Source of the DNA: Hofstenia miamia | Taxonomy: Eukaryota; Xenacoelomorpha; Acoela; Hofsteniidae | NCBI GenBank assembly: GCA_900660155.1 | Contig: CABFPE010000193.1 | Span: 617,751-681,750, forward strand | Length of the DNA stretch: 64,000 bases | Reading direction: 5' to 3' | Shown here: positions 23,155 to 34,822 of the stretch, piece after piece | How the letters are laid out: the number at the start of each line of letters is the position of its first letter | Numbering within the stretch: position 1 is the stretch's first letter | Translations under genes and position numbers: made by a program | The notes under the pieces: model-generated | The model's input: only the letters and a program-made list of their open reading frames with translations | Database searches by the model: none | Told to the model about the DNA's origin: nothing

Positions 23155-24358
23155 ATTTCAAAGTGACCGATTTTGAACGAGGTAATGAAATTAAGAGTGA
23201 CCAGATCTCGTTCATGATCAGCCCGGTCCCGGTCCGCTGGTAAGTGCCAACTGGCTTCCATCTGTTTCTGCTAGTGAATGTTTGTAATCTGCAGTTTGAA
23301 TATGCATAAAATAATTGATTTAAATATTCCGCTAGACAAATTATTTATTTTTATGAATAGCCTCTTTCTTAAATGTAATTTTTACGCAAACTCAAATAAA
23401 GCAAGATAGTTTACAGTATACAAAATTGTTCTATATGCATTCGACAAGTTTATCTGGTAGCTGCAATACTTTAAATAGGATTAACGGTTTTGTTTGTTTA
23501 GACGTAGATGTCGAAATAACTATATCCACTGTTTAGAAAATGCACATAAAAGCTTTTATAGGTTGTTATTAATCATTTTGCAATGCGCTAAATATTTATG
23601 GTAACACCTTTGCTGGCATTAGATAAGAGAATGCTATAATTAATTCCTACAAAGCATTTTCTGATAGCATAAATTGTAAATTTAATTTCGCTGGCATATA
23701 AATTTTCAAATTAGAAAAAAATTGATCCGTTAGATGGCTACAACATTTACAAAAACGATGTTATCAATTTCTCCATATGTTAGGGCTTTTTAGAATAACA
23801 ATTGCAAAAATTCAACAAAAAATTTGTTACATAGTCCTTGATTATATCACATATACAAAATAATGCAATCAGACAAAGGAAATCTTATATATCTAAAAAT
23901 TTAGATAATCATTCCATCAACAAAATATCTTTATAATCTAAAAATTGGGTTCACAGATGATGTAACCAAACGTGTATATAAATTTTTGTTGTAAAACAAT
24001 ATTCAGTAGGATTGTTATGTATTTATTTAAACGTAGGGTTATTTATATGTAGGAATTATAACGAGCTAAAGTAGTTTGGTTACTTTATATTGTTTTTAAA
24101 AACGAATATTGGTTCATCGTGCAACATTCCAGACTTAAGCAAAGTGGAGATGTGAAAGGCATTCATCGATTAGGAATTGTACATTCATTCATTTTATAAA
24201 GAAAACACTGGATGTTACAACACAGAATCGGAACTGAAATTTAGAGATCTCATCTAACAACATACAACTAATTTTATGACTGATTATGAAAATGGTCTTT
24301 TCCTTCTTTCTAATTTAGGTCCCACATGAACTAAGTGGCTTATAACTAAAAACTATAT
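23155..24358. other. no feature recognised
   Basis: AT-rich, without a supportable gene. Around 24190-24330 a broken frame gives phrases such as TDYENGLF that loosely recall transposases, but too little is left to classify. Confidence 0.4.
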
Positions 24359-25636
24359 TTTGCGTATAATCGTACATGTGATAATGCACTGATCAGCAAA
24401 CACAGAAGTAATTTTCTTACATCAAAGTTCTCTGCTTGATAAAATTTTGTCGCATTTTGAAAAATCAATTAACATGCATTTCAAACTCTTGGTGAAATTT
24501 GATTCTATTCAATACAAATCAATAATAACAAGCAGATCTCTTTTATCTGATTTGTCATCAATAGGTTTTGCAATTACACTGGAAGTTATGCAATTAAATT
24601 TGCATAAATACATTGCATAAAAATTAGCTTTATAGAGTTAAAATGAAATTATATTTTGCTATTACTAATATTTTTAATATTTATTATCATCACGTTTGTT
24701 ATTAAATCGCCATTGGTAGTAAAAGTAGAGATGTCATTTCAAAAATGGTTTTGCATCTTCTAGGCAGTAAGGATTCAAAATATTTGGAAGTTGTGGTGTG
24801 GTTAAGTAGAAAAAATATGGGGTAATAATAATATATCGCAAGTAGTAGATATTTTTGGGTGGGGCAATATTAGGCAGGAGGTATTTTCCTTTTGGTGATT
24901 TGTTTTGTCCTTTCGAAAAAAATATTTTCCTTTTGGTGATTTGTTTTGTCCTTTCGAAAAAAAATATTTTCCTTTTGATAAATCAGGTTGAATTTTTCAA
25001 TGAATACTCGGAAANACAATTACATATGGTGTTATATTATTGTTTAGATACTTAGATCCTTAGAACGCTTATTTACAGAATTTATACTAATGAATCGACA
25101 TTAAATGTTCTATGGCACTATTACGTTATGCACTTGTATTGGTTCAAAAAGACGACTTGACCCACGCTAGTGAACTTTTTCGCACAATCGTACAATGTAC
25201 ATAAGTGAACGTTTTTTAAATGACAGTGTATTTACAATCATATTTTAGTAAGTATAAATTTGGTAATTGCCACGTGCTATCGCAGCTTGAGATTTGAGAA
25301 ACTCCCAGACCGGTATGACCAGAGATCAGGGCAGTCCACGGGTTATACAGGACAAGGGTGAAATGGGTCACTCATTTTGGCAGATCACACAGGTCGCGGG
25401 TGAGTCTGTTTTTCCGCATGACCCGAGAAAATTTGACACAAAGCTAAAAATTAATTGATGTTTACCGAAAAATCATATTCTAAATGGCGGCTCATTAAAA
25501 TAATCAGTTTAAAAATTAGTTTAAATTATTCAAGGGTGAAACTAACTTAATTTAGATTTATTGACACCAAGCTCTAAAAATCAATCATGACTGCCAGGGG
25601 TGTCCACTGGTCATGCAGGTCACAAGTCGCGGCTCA
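24359..25636. repeat. duplicated segment, copy 2 (with N at 25015)
   Basis: Second copy of the segment at 20931-23087. Its middle is replaced by a 42-base unit repeated about 2.4 times (24881-24985) and a single N at 25015. It ends inside the hAT-like MITE. Flanks on both sides differ from copy 1, so it is either a genuine dispersed duplication or a chimeric contig. Confidence 0.75.
25327..25636. mobile_element. hAT-like MITE, second copy, truncated
   Basis: Starts with the same CAGGGCAGTCCACGGGT terminus and upstream ccagagat as the copy at 22778, then loses similarity at 25637, about 60 bases before the expected right end. Confidence 0.6.
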
Positions 25637-25865
25637 GAAATGAGCAGGTCACCTTATTAATCAAATTTTTCTGTTTCATAAGTTATTTTAATTTTAAAAT
25701 GAGGAAATTAGCTAATGGGTTTTGTGCATTTTAACCTAATAGCTAATCCGGCAAAATGGCTAATCCGCAACCTTTCAGGTCCCAATGATGCAGGATCAGT
25801 AGTAGTCAACTGTATATTCAATTTACCAATATCTAGCTTGCTATACGTAGCAACAATATATTTAG

Positions 25866-26873
25866 AATATTAAATGAAGAAAAAATAGTATTACGGTCAC
25901 TTGTTGAATCATTTTCTGAAAATATCGAAGAAAAACAATCAAGTAAATTTGATTTGATAAATCGATGCTCCCCTATTGGTAAAGTTCAAAAACAGTCACA
26001 TCGACCGTTAACAAGTCGACCCCGATTTACTCCTTTCAAAAAGTCCAGAACTACATCAGCATCAACTACTAATTATGATCGCGTTGGACTTTCTTCTGGT
26101 AAGATCTTGAGCAAAAGCTATAAAAGTCTAGTTTGAATCAGCTATTAAGATTTTTTGATGTATTTCTTATAGAAACATTTTTTTAAAAAATAAAATCTAG
26201 AATATAAAAAAATCTGATGTAAGATTATTAAAAATTTTCAACATTACTCCTAACAAAGCTTAGATAATTTCATAAAACGATTGCTGAATTTTGCTCATAA
26301 TATAAATTTTAACATGTTATTGCTATTTTTCATTTCTACCTGACCTGACACATTCCTTTACTAATGAAGTACATTAGGCTGTTTCTTAAAATAATTGTAT
26401 TACTATTAGCTTATTACATGTATAATTTTGTTTTGTAGATATTATATTATATACTTACGCAATTTTTTTGAAACGCCCGTGCATGCACAAAATTTAATCA
26501 TGTTAAAAAACTTTCATTTCATGGCCATTAGTAAATAATTTTTAGCGAGCACTTCACGAAGTTATATGTACACAGACTCAATGTCTTCCCCAACAAGAAG
26601 AAAATCATATTTGAGCGCAGCTGAAACATTTGATGACGAAAACTTACCGCAACTAAAGCCCTGTAGAAAGATGGATTCCCTCATGAATGATGATCTTGAA
26701 ATACTCATTTCAGAATTCTCAAGGCAGTGCTGCGATATACTTGGTTCGGAGATATGTCATGTTAGTATGTTTTTTGACAATTTTGTTATTGATAACTTTG
26801 ATTTTATCAAAACTTGTCTTCAACATCTAAATCTCTTGTACTGCTATACCTATATCTACAGGCTAGTTCATGA
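25866..26873 (+). CDS. host gene of unknown function, 3' exons
   Basis: Three exons fit GT-AG rules and phase: 25866-26098 (donor GTAAGA), 26546-26760 (acceptor tttttag, donor GTTAGT) and a short tentative last exon 26862-26873 ending in TGA. The first two join in phase 1 and give a continuous frame of about 148 residues. It has RSLVESFSENIEEKQ, then a basic Ser/Thr/Pro-rich stretch (HRPLTSRPRFTPFKKSRTT), then SMSSPTRRKSYLSAAETF and a C-terminal segment DLEILISEFSRQCCDILG that could form a helix. No transmembrane segment or known domain. The basic, phospho-rich composition suggests a cytoskeletal or regulatory protein, but that is only a guess. 5' exons are not found; the duplicated segment lies immediately upstream. 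Confidence 0.55.
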
Positions 26874-26949
26874 GGCCGAATTTTGGTCCCCACCCTATCG
26901 AACCCCATGAAATTTACCGTTGGGATCCCCAAGACGCAAATTATATGTA

Positions 26950-28221
26950 ACGGGTGATCACTAAAAATCTGGACAAAATTCAAATCAATAAAGCAACAAA
27001 TCAGAATATATTATTAACAGTAATTTGGCCAAAAGTAAAGAACATTAATATTTAATTACAAATGTTTATTTAAAATTAGTGTCAAGTCCATTTCTTTTTG
27101 CTCTCCCAAGTTTTCTTTTCACTTCAACCATCATGCCATGTACAACAGTGGAATCCACTTTCGCCAGACTTAAGAGGTTCCAACTTGTCTGTATGCCAAT
27201 TATCTTTGTACACATGACCTTTAAGTACCCTCAAAAGTTTTCTATGGGTATCAATTGAGGAACACCCGGTGGGTTGAATTCTTTGGATACAAAATTGATG
27301 TCCATCTCCTCAAAGGTCTCAATTGTCAATTTGGCATAGTGTGCCGAAGCCAAGTCTGGCCAAAATAAATAGTTGTTGTCACTATGATGCTCATTCAGAA
27401 ATGGTACCAGTTTCCTCTTTATACATTTCTCGCTATAAACCTCTTTAGTTACTGCTTGCCTAGATGGTAATAAATAGGGTGTAGAAATCCCTTTGTCACT
27501 GATGGCAAGCCAAACCAGTACCTTTTCCTCAAATTTCTTTTTTTGAACATGTAGGTGCATCACCTCGTTCTGTCGCATAATAATACTGATTTTTGAAAAT
27601 TCTTGGATGACTTAAGCAGAAATATGACTTATCATTCATTACAATGCTAATTTCTTCTGGCGAATTGCACAATTGTCGGTAGAGTCGGTCAATTCTTTGA
27701 ACTTTGTTTTTCTTTCTGTGTCTCTGTTGAATAAGGAACCTATTTTTCTTAAATGCTTTCATACCACTCTCCTGCAAGATTTTATTCACGTAAGGTTGAG
27801 AAATCCCATATTTTTGAGCCAAGTCTCTTTGAGATGGGCCATTTCTTTGGATTACATCTTTAAACATTCATGAGCTTCGAATGCCGACCAGAACCGATTT
27901 TTCTCTTAGTGCTTCCTGAATTGTCATAGTTTGAATAATACTGTATATTGTGGAGCGAGAAATACCCAATGGTAAAATGTTTCACAATCTGACTCTTTTC
28001 ATTTCTGGATGGTTTGCATAAAACTCAACGATCAGCTCGCGCTTTTGCTCCTCATTGAGATTATACATATTAGAAATTATATCCAATTAATCAATAATAC
28101 TGTGTCCCGTGGTTCCTTTTTACTGATTGTTTTTAATAATATATTTGGTTGTAAATTTATTGCTTTTATTATCGCTTATTTTACTTATTTTAATTTGCCC
28201 AGATTTTTAGTGATCACCCGT
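26950..28221 (-). mobile_element. mariner-type transposon, DD37E spacing
   Basis: A 1272-base element flanked by TA (26948-26949 and 28222-28223). Its inverted ends start ACGGGTGATCAC and match at about 27 of the first 28 positions. Size, TA target and the internal transposase all fit the Tc1/mariner superfamily. The ends are well kept, so the copy is not very old even though its transposase frame is broken. Confidence 0.92.
27066..28068 (-). pseudogene. mariner-type transposase, broken
   Basis: Starts MYNLNEEQKRELIVEFY at 28068. It then has a helix-turn-helix region (LGISRSTIYSIIQ; PSQRDLAQKYGISQPYVNK), the first catalytic aspartate in VMNDKSYFC, the second in WPDLASAHYA, and a glutamate in PIENFWGYLK. 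I count 37 residues between the second aspartate and the glutamate, the DD37E pattern. Frameshifts near 27870-27960 and near 27550, plus one near 27230, split the frame into three readable parts (27867-27529, 27578-27231, then to 27066). All three catalytic residues survive. The element lies just downstream of the host gene at 25866-26873. Confidence 0.85.
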
Positions 28222-28949
28222 TATGTATACCTATACTATTTTTGTTTATTGGTTTATCGCCAAGTTTATGCAACTTAGAAAAAAATTCTTCAGGCAAATA
28301 AATATTTCTTCCCGCATATCTTCGCACAGACCTACAAATGTGTTTGCATTATAGAATTTTGACAATTCTTGGAAATTTTTTTCATAAAATGGAAAAAGCG
28401 GTTTGTTACTTTAAATCAACGCGTGGAGAGCCAAGTGCTAGGATTAAGATGTTTTAAAATGTCCGTCTTAAATGGAATATGCTTGAATGAATATTTTTGC
28501 TTGACAAAAATCTTTGACTTCTGTAGTTGCGATACTTGAACTTTAATGTTTAGCATTAACATCATTGATTAAATACCCTTTAGGAAATTTTATCAAAAAT
28601 TATAACTTCTATCACGAGCTGCTACGCTCGTTTAGAGTATGTGCGAAAATAATAAGTTGAAAGTTCCTTCGTATGTTAAGAGCTATTCCACTGAAGCGAA
28701 ACAAATCCCATTATAAACCACAATAGAGGTTTGTGTGGAAAACGGGTGTGAATCGAAAGCAGAGGAATTTTCAAAAAATAAATATTTCGCTGGGTAGTGT
28801 TCTGTTATTAATTGTAATTACAAACATAAAAATGTAAAATTTGTTTATATCAAATATTTAGTTGCTAAGCATTTTTAACAACAATATAAAATAATACTTT
28901 TCTAAATAGTTTATTATCAAAATTGCAAAGATTCAAAAGCAATTTATTG
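28222..28949. other. no feature recognised
   Basis: AT-rich spacer between the mariner and the LINE. No convincing frame on either strand. Confidence 0.5.
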
Positions 28950-30605
28950 CTACAATAAACTAGTACAAAAAACTATATACTACAAAACTACAAAAAGCAA
29001 ATATAATTAATATATATAATATTAAAATGTCTGTGTTGTGTGTGTGCGCATTTTATACAAAATTTTCAAATGAATGTAGTGTATTAAGTAGGCATTGTCT
29101 ATTAAAGAGGAATGTTCGCAATTTCTTTCTGAGTTTCTTGTAATTTTTTTCAAATTTAATTTCTCTATTTAAGTTATTCCATAATTTAGTTGCTGTGTGG
29201 TGAAAACTATTAAGATATTTATCGAAGCATAAAAATGTTTGAGAACCTTCATTTAATTTAATATACTGATTTAAAAACGAAATTGCGGCCTGGCCAAATT
29301 TGAATTTAAATAATATTGATAACATATGCATTTAAATTTGGTAATAAGGGAATAATATTTTGTATTTTAATCGGTAATCGGATGCATTGTTATGTTTTTG
29401 TGCAAAATTGAGTGTTTTAAGGGACCAATTGAAAGCTTTAGAAAAGGGAATGCAATGTTTTGAGTTAATATTTGTAAAGAGGAATGAGCAATATTGAAAG
29501 TGTGAAAGCAGAGTGCATTTATTAATTGTTTGTGGTACGTAATTGAAATATTTCTGAGATGATAAAGATACCAGAAGCCATTTTTTTTAATTTTAGCCAT
29601 GAAGAATTGTTCGAAGTTTAAATCATTGTCAATTTCAACACCTAAATAGTTAATAGATTCGGTTTGCTTTATTGGTACATTATTTAATTTAAGTTCTATG
29701 TTTTTGTGAGATTTCTTTTTGTCTTAGGGGAAAATATTATGAATTGTGTTTTTTCAATATTTATTTCAATTGATTACTTGAGAAATATTTTGTTAAATTT
29801 TCAATGTCATATTGGAGATTTTTAGTTGCATTAAAGGCATTTATATCAGTACTTATAAGACAGGTATCATCTGCATATTGATAAATATTACTGCTTTTTA
29901 CCTGTTGAGTTGAGTTATGTCATTAACATAGATTGCAAATAGAATAGGTCCGAGAACTGTGCCCTGTGGAACCCCACGGTCCGTTACAATATATTTTGAT
30001 TTTTTACCATTAAGTATAACTCTTTGCTGTCGATTTTTAAGGAAAGTCATTATTAAGTTAACAGATTTGTTATCAAAGTTATAATATATTAATTTGTCCC
30101 TTAATATGTCAAAATTCATTGAGTTAAAAGCTTTGGTCAAGTCAAGGAGCGCAACACAACTACATTCGTTTAGTGTTAAATTAGATTTTATTTGTTCTGA
30201 TATTGATAAAATTGCATCTTGAGTGTTATAATAATTACGAAAACCAAATTGTTTTTTTGAAAGAATAATTTTAGATATCAAATATGAATTTATTTGATTA
30301 TTTAATAATTTTTCGAATAGTTTACTAAAGAGGTGGCCAATGCAAATGGGCCTATAATTTTGTGCATTTAGAGGATCACTTTTTTTATATATAGGGCTTA
30401 TGTCAGATTTCTTAAATATATCCGGGAATTCATTATCAATAATGCATTGGTTAAATGCGAATAGTAGTTGTTCACTAAATATATGAAAATGACGTTTAAT
30501 AAGAAAGATTGGAAGATTATAGGATGCCGTTGATTTATTTGTGTCTAAGGTTTTTATTATGGTTTCTAGTTCATTTGCATTTATGAGTCTAAAAGAAAAG
30601 TATGT
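28950..30605 (-). mobile_element. LINE family I, 5'-truncated copy
   Basis: Minus-strand RT-bearing fragment. From about 30605 it reads the pre-RT block (ELETIIKTLDTNKSTASYN), NYRPICIGHLFSKLFEKLL, KKQFGFRNYYNTQDAIL, ALLDLTKAFNSMNFDIL and DRGVPQGTVLGPILF. A break near 29900 then precedes the YADD region, the thumb and a C-terminal segment (29331-29053). The copy at 39940-42010 on the plus strand is the same family. Jockey/CR1-like; no endonuclease is left. Confidence 0.85.
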
Positions 30606-30848
30606 TCTTCCTTGGAATTTATTAATATTTTTCTTTCTTTTATAATAATAATAACAAATAACAAACTTTACAAAACCATTAACATTTAACTGGTTAAAAA
30701 TATAAAAGTAGCTTAATTTCTTTGTATTTGCAATCAAAATTAATTCTTTCAACTGTGTTTTGCATCACATCACAAGTTATACATATCTTAGTTATTTTTT
30801 TATCTTTCAACATTATTCATAAAAAATGTAATGAAGTTTTCATACCTT

Positions 30849-31130
30849 TTACGGGTGCTTGTAATCCCAATCTATGTGTTCAGTTGATAGATATCCTCTT
30901 AAAAATTCAAAACGATAACCTCTGCATTTATTTTTTACATCCTTATTGCAAATTACATGTTTTTTATTGTCCGTACTTTTATCAAAACAAAACGATAAAA
31001 TACAAGTACAGTATATCGTTTTGTGTAAATTGTTGAATGGGGGCTTAGTGAGTCTATTGATGAAATTTGCGTTTACGTTTAGAAATTTTAAAATCTTTGA
31101 ATTTATAGAATTAAAAAACTCAAAATCCAA
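30849..31130 (-). CDS. hypothetical; weak IFT54 (TRAF3IP1)-like N-terminus
   Basis: A 93-codon open stretch lacking an ATG at its start. Its first part, KFLNVNANFINRLTKPPF followed by NNLHKTI, lines up without gaps with the start of the IFT54/MIP-T3 N-terminal domain as I remember it (KVIRRPPLTEKLLSKPPF, RYLHDII). That protein is an intraflagellar transport component that binds tubulin. The following residues match poorly, and there are GT-AG pairs 34-35 bases apart inside, so the reading could include short introns. A GTAAAAG donor ends it. It may equally be a pseudogene or chance. Confidence 0.25.
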   Translation of the reverse strand: MDFEFFNSINSKILKFLNVNANFINRLTKPPFNNLHKTIYCTCILSFCFDKSTDNKKHVICNKDVKNKCRGYRFEFLRGYLSTEHIDWDYKHP

Positions 31131-31268
31131 ATTGTATTATATGATAAATTGCATATGTCCACTTCATATACTGTAAGATGCACATATATATGATGTACCA
31201 GTAGTGCATGTGCTTCTTTATTAATTCGTTGATTATTGTTGTTGTGTAAGCACATATATACTCTTCAG

Positions 31269-31400
31269 AACTGGCCTAAGCTTGAAATGATCAAAAAATT
31301 AATAAGTCCACCATTTTTTACTGATGAAAAGCTTTTGAAGTATAAATTTTGTTTGTTGCAAGCAAAGAGCCTTTCTGAGAAGTCTCACTTACTTTGCGTG
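31269..31400 (+). CDS. possible single host exon
   Basis: A 44-codon stretch (NWPKLEMIKKLISPPFF, DEKLLKYKFCLLQAK) bounded by a good acceptor (actcttcag) and a GTAAGC donor, phase 0 at both ends. No partner exon could be joined to it: the next coding start, at 31560, is preceded by an in-frame stop and no acceptor. Unknown function. Confidence 0.3.
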
Positions 31401-31559
31401 GTAAGCTGATGTAAGGTGTCAGAGTATTTTAGCAATTAAATATGTAAAAATAGATAATTTATCCAAATGATAAAAAGATGGTATTGCATTCAGAAACCAT
31501 TCCTGGCAATAGGATCACACGAATAGTTTCATTAATTGTGTCCATACCTATATTTTTTA

Positions 31560-32541
31560 ATGGACTGGGCCCGATTTACAACTAAATATCATCCCAATTC
31601 GAACTCTGATACTCTTAAGCGGATGTTACACGATGGGCTTTTGACACTTGAGTTGAATGCACTCTGTGTATCATCTATTCTCGCTCAAGATAATTGCTTG
31701 CTCGGGGACAAACTATGAAACACAACAATGCTCTATCTCAAAGGGGACAAATGGCACAAAGCCCTCCTTGTAACACCCGGCGCAGTGCATTTTAATTCAA
31801 TTCTTACCAGCTATTTATCAAAATGAGTTGGTCGCACGAGGACGTTAAAATTTTGATTACCCATGTTGAAACACATATCGAAATATATATATATATATTG
31901 TAGAATCGTTGGCTGGTAGGGAAACTTAACTAGAAACTTAATTGACTCTGCAGAAGGTTTGAATAGCGTTTACAAAACAGCCACGATTCCGGAAAAAAGG
32001 AATAACATAGAATTTATAACTTATAGATGTAACATTGGTAATTCATCCAAGTAACAAAACTACTTTAGGTAAGATCCAAGATGACCAATTCCTATGGCTT
32101 CCAGCCGAAGTGGAACATCCAAAAGTAAAGTGCTTAACCTATTGACTGGTGCTACCCTATTTGTCTCACTTGCTTAATTTCTATCTCACTTCAGAAAATA
32201 CAAACTCTCATTTTCATTGTTATCTCTCAGCTCACTATTAAATAATCTGTAATTGCCAGATATTCGTGCTAGCCCACAGCATGGTATCATCACAGTGTTA
32301 GGTTTTATAAGTGCATGTACATGTTGAACTATGATAGAGAGATTTATTATTTCCTTATACATAACNAACACAACAATGCTCTATCTCAAAGGGGACAAAT
32401 GGCACAAAGCCCTCCTTGTAACACCCGGCGCAGTGCATTTTAATTCAATTCTTACCAGCTATTTATCAAAATGAGTTGGTCGCACGAGGACGTTAATATT
32501 TTGATTACCCAAGTTGAAACACATCTCGAAATATGGGACAT

Positions 32542-32589
<48 letters not shown>

Positions 32590-34209
32590 CATACTTATAT
32601 TGAACATGCCTAGGTCCTTTTATAATTGATTGAAAACGAGAAACATAAGCTATCAAAATTACGGGCATTTCATTTGTCTTGCAGCTAACAGTATGTAGTT
32701 CCTCTTCACATAATTATAAGACAATCTATTTGGCAATTTTGTCAATTAATGGGTAAGGGTGCAATCTTAAAAGTTACAGAAGTATACGTTATTTGCCAAT
32801 TCAAAAAAGCGTATAAGAGTAGTGCATATTCATACAAACGTTGACGTTTTCTGGGGATATACGCTAGTAGATCATGCTAAATAAAAGTTATACGGCGTAT
32901 ACCTGTGCATACCCTTGAACTACAGCTTTCTCGTTAACGCGTTATTCAATTGTAATTTACTAATCAAATCCTCATTGCTTAGTAGATCTCGTTTTGACAT
33001 TTAAATAGGTTGGTTATTATTATTATCCACAAAGAAATGCAATAGTCTAGATTTTTCTAAATGTATACATTGGCTGAAAATAAAGTTTTATTGCAATGAA
33101 ATTGTTCCGACTTCATCAAAGAAACATGTTGTTAATGTGAAAATTTTAACCCAAAAAAGAACGATGTAAATTTTCATAAAATTTTTTGCCCAAATCTCCC
33201 AATTTCGTTTCTTTTTACCATGTATTTGTGTGTCAACCACAGAAATGCAGCTAATTTTCTTTGATCCATGTTTAAAATGATATCTTTTGCTTACATATTT
33301 CTCATCTCCCCGGGATGAGATAATTACTCTTGGTTCATGTGCCGGGGCATGGTTCATTGTGTATCACTCCAAAGAGCATTCAACTTCGTTGATTTTCCCC
33401 GGGACAAAGCCCATCGTGTAACATCCGCTTTATAAATGTAACACTTAGACAATTGAATCTGGCCTTGGTTTCTAAAATGTTATCTTCTAGTTAGATCTGT
33501 AAGCGTATTTAGGATTGCTGCAAGACGCATCAACAATATAGAAATTCAATCTATATTCTCACAAATCATCCTGACATTGACGAAACAACTACAGTTCTTT
33601 ATGCTGTGCCACTTATTCAAAGATCATTCCCACATTTAACCAGTTACGAAATTAAAGAAAAGTTGAAAACGGATCAGATTTATCAGGAAAATTTGAAGAT
33701 GAGCGCACCAAAAGTGATAAAAAACTTTGATGAAAACGTTACTGATATTTATCTTGAAAAACACAAGAGGCGAAGAATGCGACGGGACATTTTACGAGTA
33801 CAATCAGCAGATGCCATAAACAGACTAAAACAAGTTGAAAAGTTTAATCCAGGTACATCGACATTTCAATATTTATATTTATGAAAGATTCTTTTAGCAA
33901 ACAGACTTCCTTTAACTCATAGATCGAATCAAAGACGAAACGCACTCTTCCCCACGGATTACATGGCATCAGGAATGTCAACTCCTTCTACTCCTAGTTT
34001 AATATCTCGTGCATCCACGCCTGAATCTGACAATACTGAAGAAACGAAGGAAGACGAAAACGAAATAGTTGATAATTTCAAAATTGAATGTGCTCCTTCC
34101 ATAACGAAAATGAAATGGAGTTTGGATTTCCCAAGGTAATGTATGAAAGGTTTGTGACTGGAGAATTATCGTACTTTTTAGCATCTACTTAAGCTCTAGT
34201 AGATGGTGA
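31560..34209 (+). CDS. unknown host gene, first exon split by a TIR transposon
   Basis: Exons are 31560-31617 plus 33433-33467 (one exon before the insertion), 33513-33852, 33898-34135 and 34182-34209. Introns are 45, 45 and 46 nt with GT-AG ends. Without the insert and one TTA copy, the exons total 699 nt, an exact 232-residue frame from ATG to TGA. It has MDWARFTTKYHP at the start, ILTNHPDIDE, VPLIQRSFPHLTSYEIKEKL, a strongly basic KHKRRRMRRD (possible nuclear signal), a Ser/Thr-Pro stretch (STPSTPSLISRASTPES), an acidic patch (EETKEDENE), and the end FPSIYLSSSRW. No domain recognised. As assembled, translation from the ATG runs into the transposon and stops at 31716-31718, so this allele should be null unless the insert is removed. 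Confidence 0.65.
31618..33429. mobile_element. TIR DNA transposon inserted in a coding exon (TTA target duplication)
   Basis: Perfect 24-base inverted ends (31618-31641 and 33406-33429, starting AGCGGATGTTACACGATG) flanked by TTA at 31615-31617 and 33430-33432. Inner parts of the ends also match loosely (GTTGAATGC near 31655 and, inverted, near 33380). No transposase frame is recognisable. The 3-bp target would fit PIF/Harbinger (TWA) but the terminus does not settle the family. The length is uncertain because a single N at 32366 joins two overlapping contigs inside the element. Confidence 0.75.
31719..32546. other. single-N contig join with repeated flank (N at 32366)
   Basis: Bases 31719-31899 recur at 32367-32546 with a few differences. 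Both copies run into an AT repeat, after which they differ. The stretch from about 31900 to 32365 may therefore belong to another copy or another locus. Confidence 0.75.
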
Positions 34210-34689
34210 TTTAGCTTTTAGTCTCTAATACATTCCCAACCAATCGATTACTAGATAATCATTAAAAACAACTCCAAATAAATTTTAAATACCATACCTT
34301 GTCCGGCTTGTTATAATACAATTTGCTATCGATTCTTTGCAAACTAAGTATATTAATGATTTAAGCATTTATAGATATCACAATAACATACAACTATGAA
34401 CTTCATAACTGATATTCAATATAAACACCATTCTGCGATATGCACCTCTCACAACGATACCGAAATTACTGTGAGAATTTCAAATGAAAGACATTAAAAT
34501 TTCCATCCATTCCTTCCAATTTGACTCTATTTTAAATGTTTAGTTAAATGCCGCGAAGTCTCAATCTTGTTAAAGCATAGCCAAACATAAAGGTCCTCTA
34601 GAACGAATTATAAATCATTTCGCCACCACTGCGACAAAACCCTCATGCTAGACTAAATCGAAATTAGTAAACTATCCGTAGACAGTGTT
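34210..34689. other. no feature recognised
   Basis: Spacer after the host gene's stop codon; probably holds its 3' UTR and polyadenylation site, but no clear signal is visible. Confidence 0.4.
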
Positions 34690-34822
34690 TTTTTAGCCAG
34701 AGCTTTTTTTAATTTTTGTTATTATTCATTTTTTATTGAACTTAGTAGTTAATGACGCCATTCATTTGAAATATCAGTTAAATATTGTAAAAATTCAAAT
34801 GAATATAGATTATCTTATCTAA
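34690..34822 (+). mobile_element. LINE family E 3' end
   Basis: Aligns with the 3' UTR and tail of the LINE E relic at about 11815-11942, including atcagtta..tattgtaaaaa and the final gattatcttatct tail. Only the 3' end is present, as expected for a heavily 5'-truncated insertion. Confidence 0.65.

Noticed and set aside
24190-24330. Phrases such as TDYENGLF recalling a transposase
   Set aside because: Too short and too broken to assign to any family.
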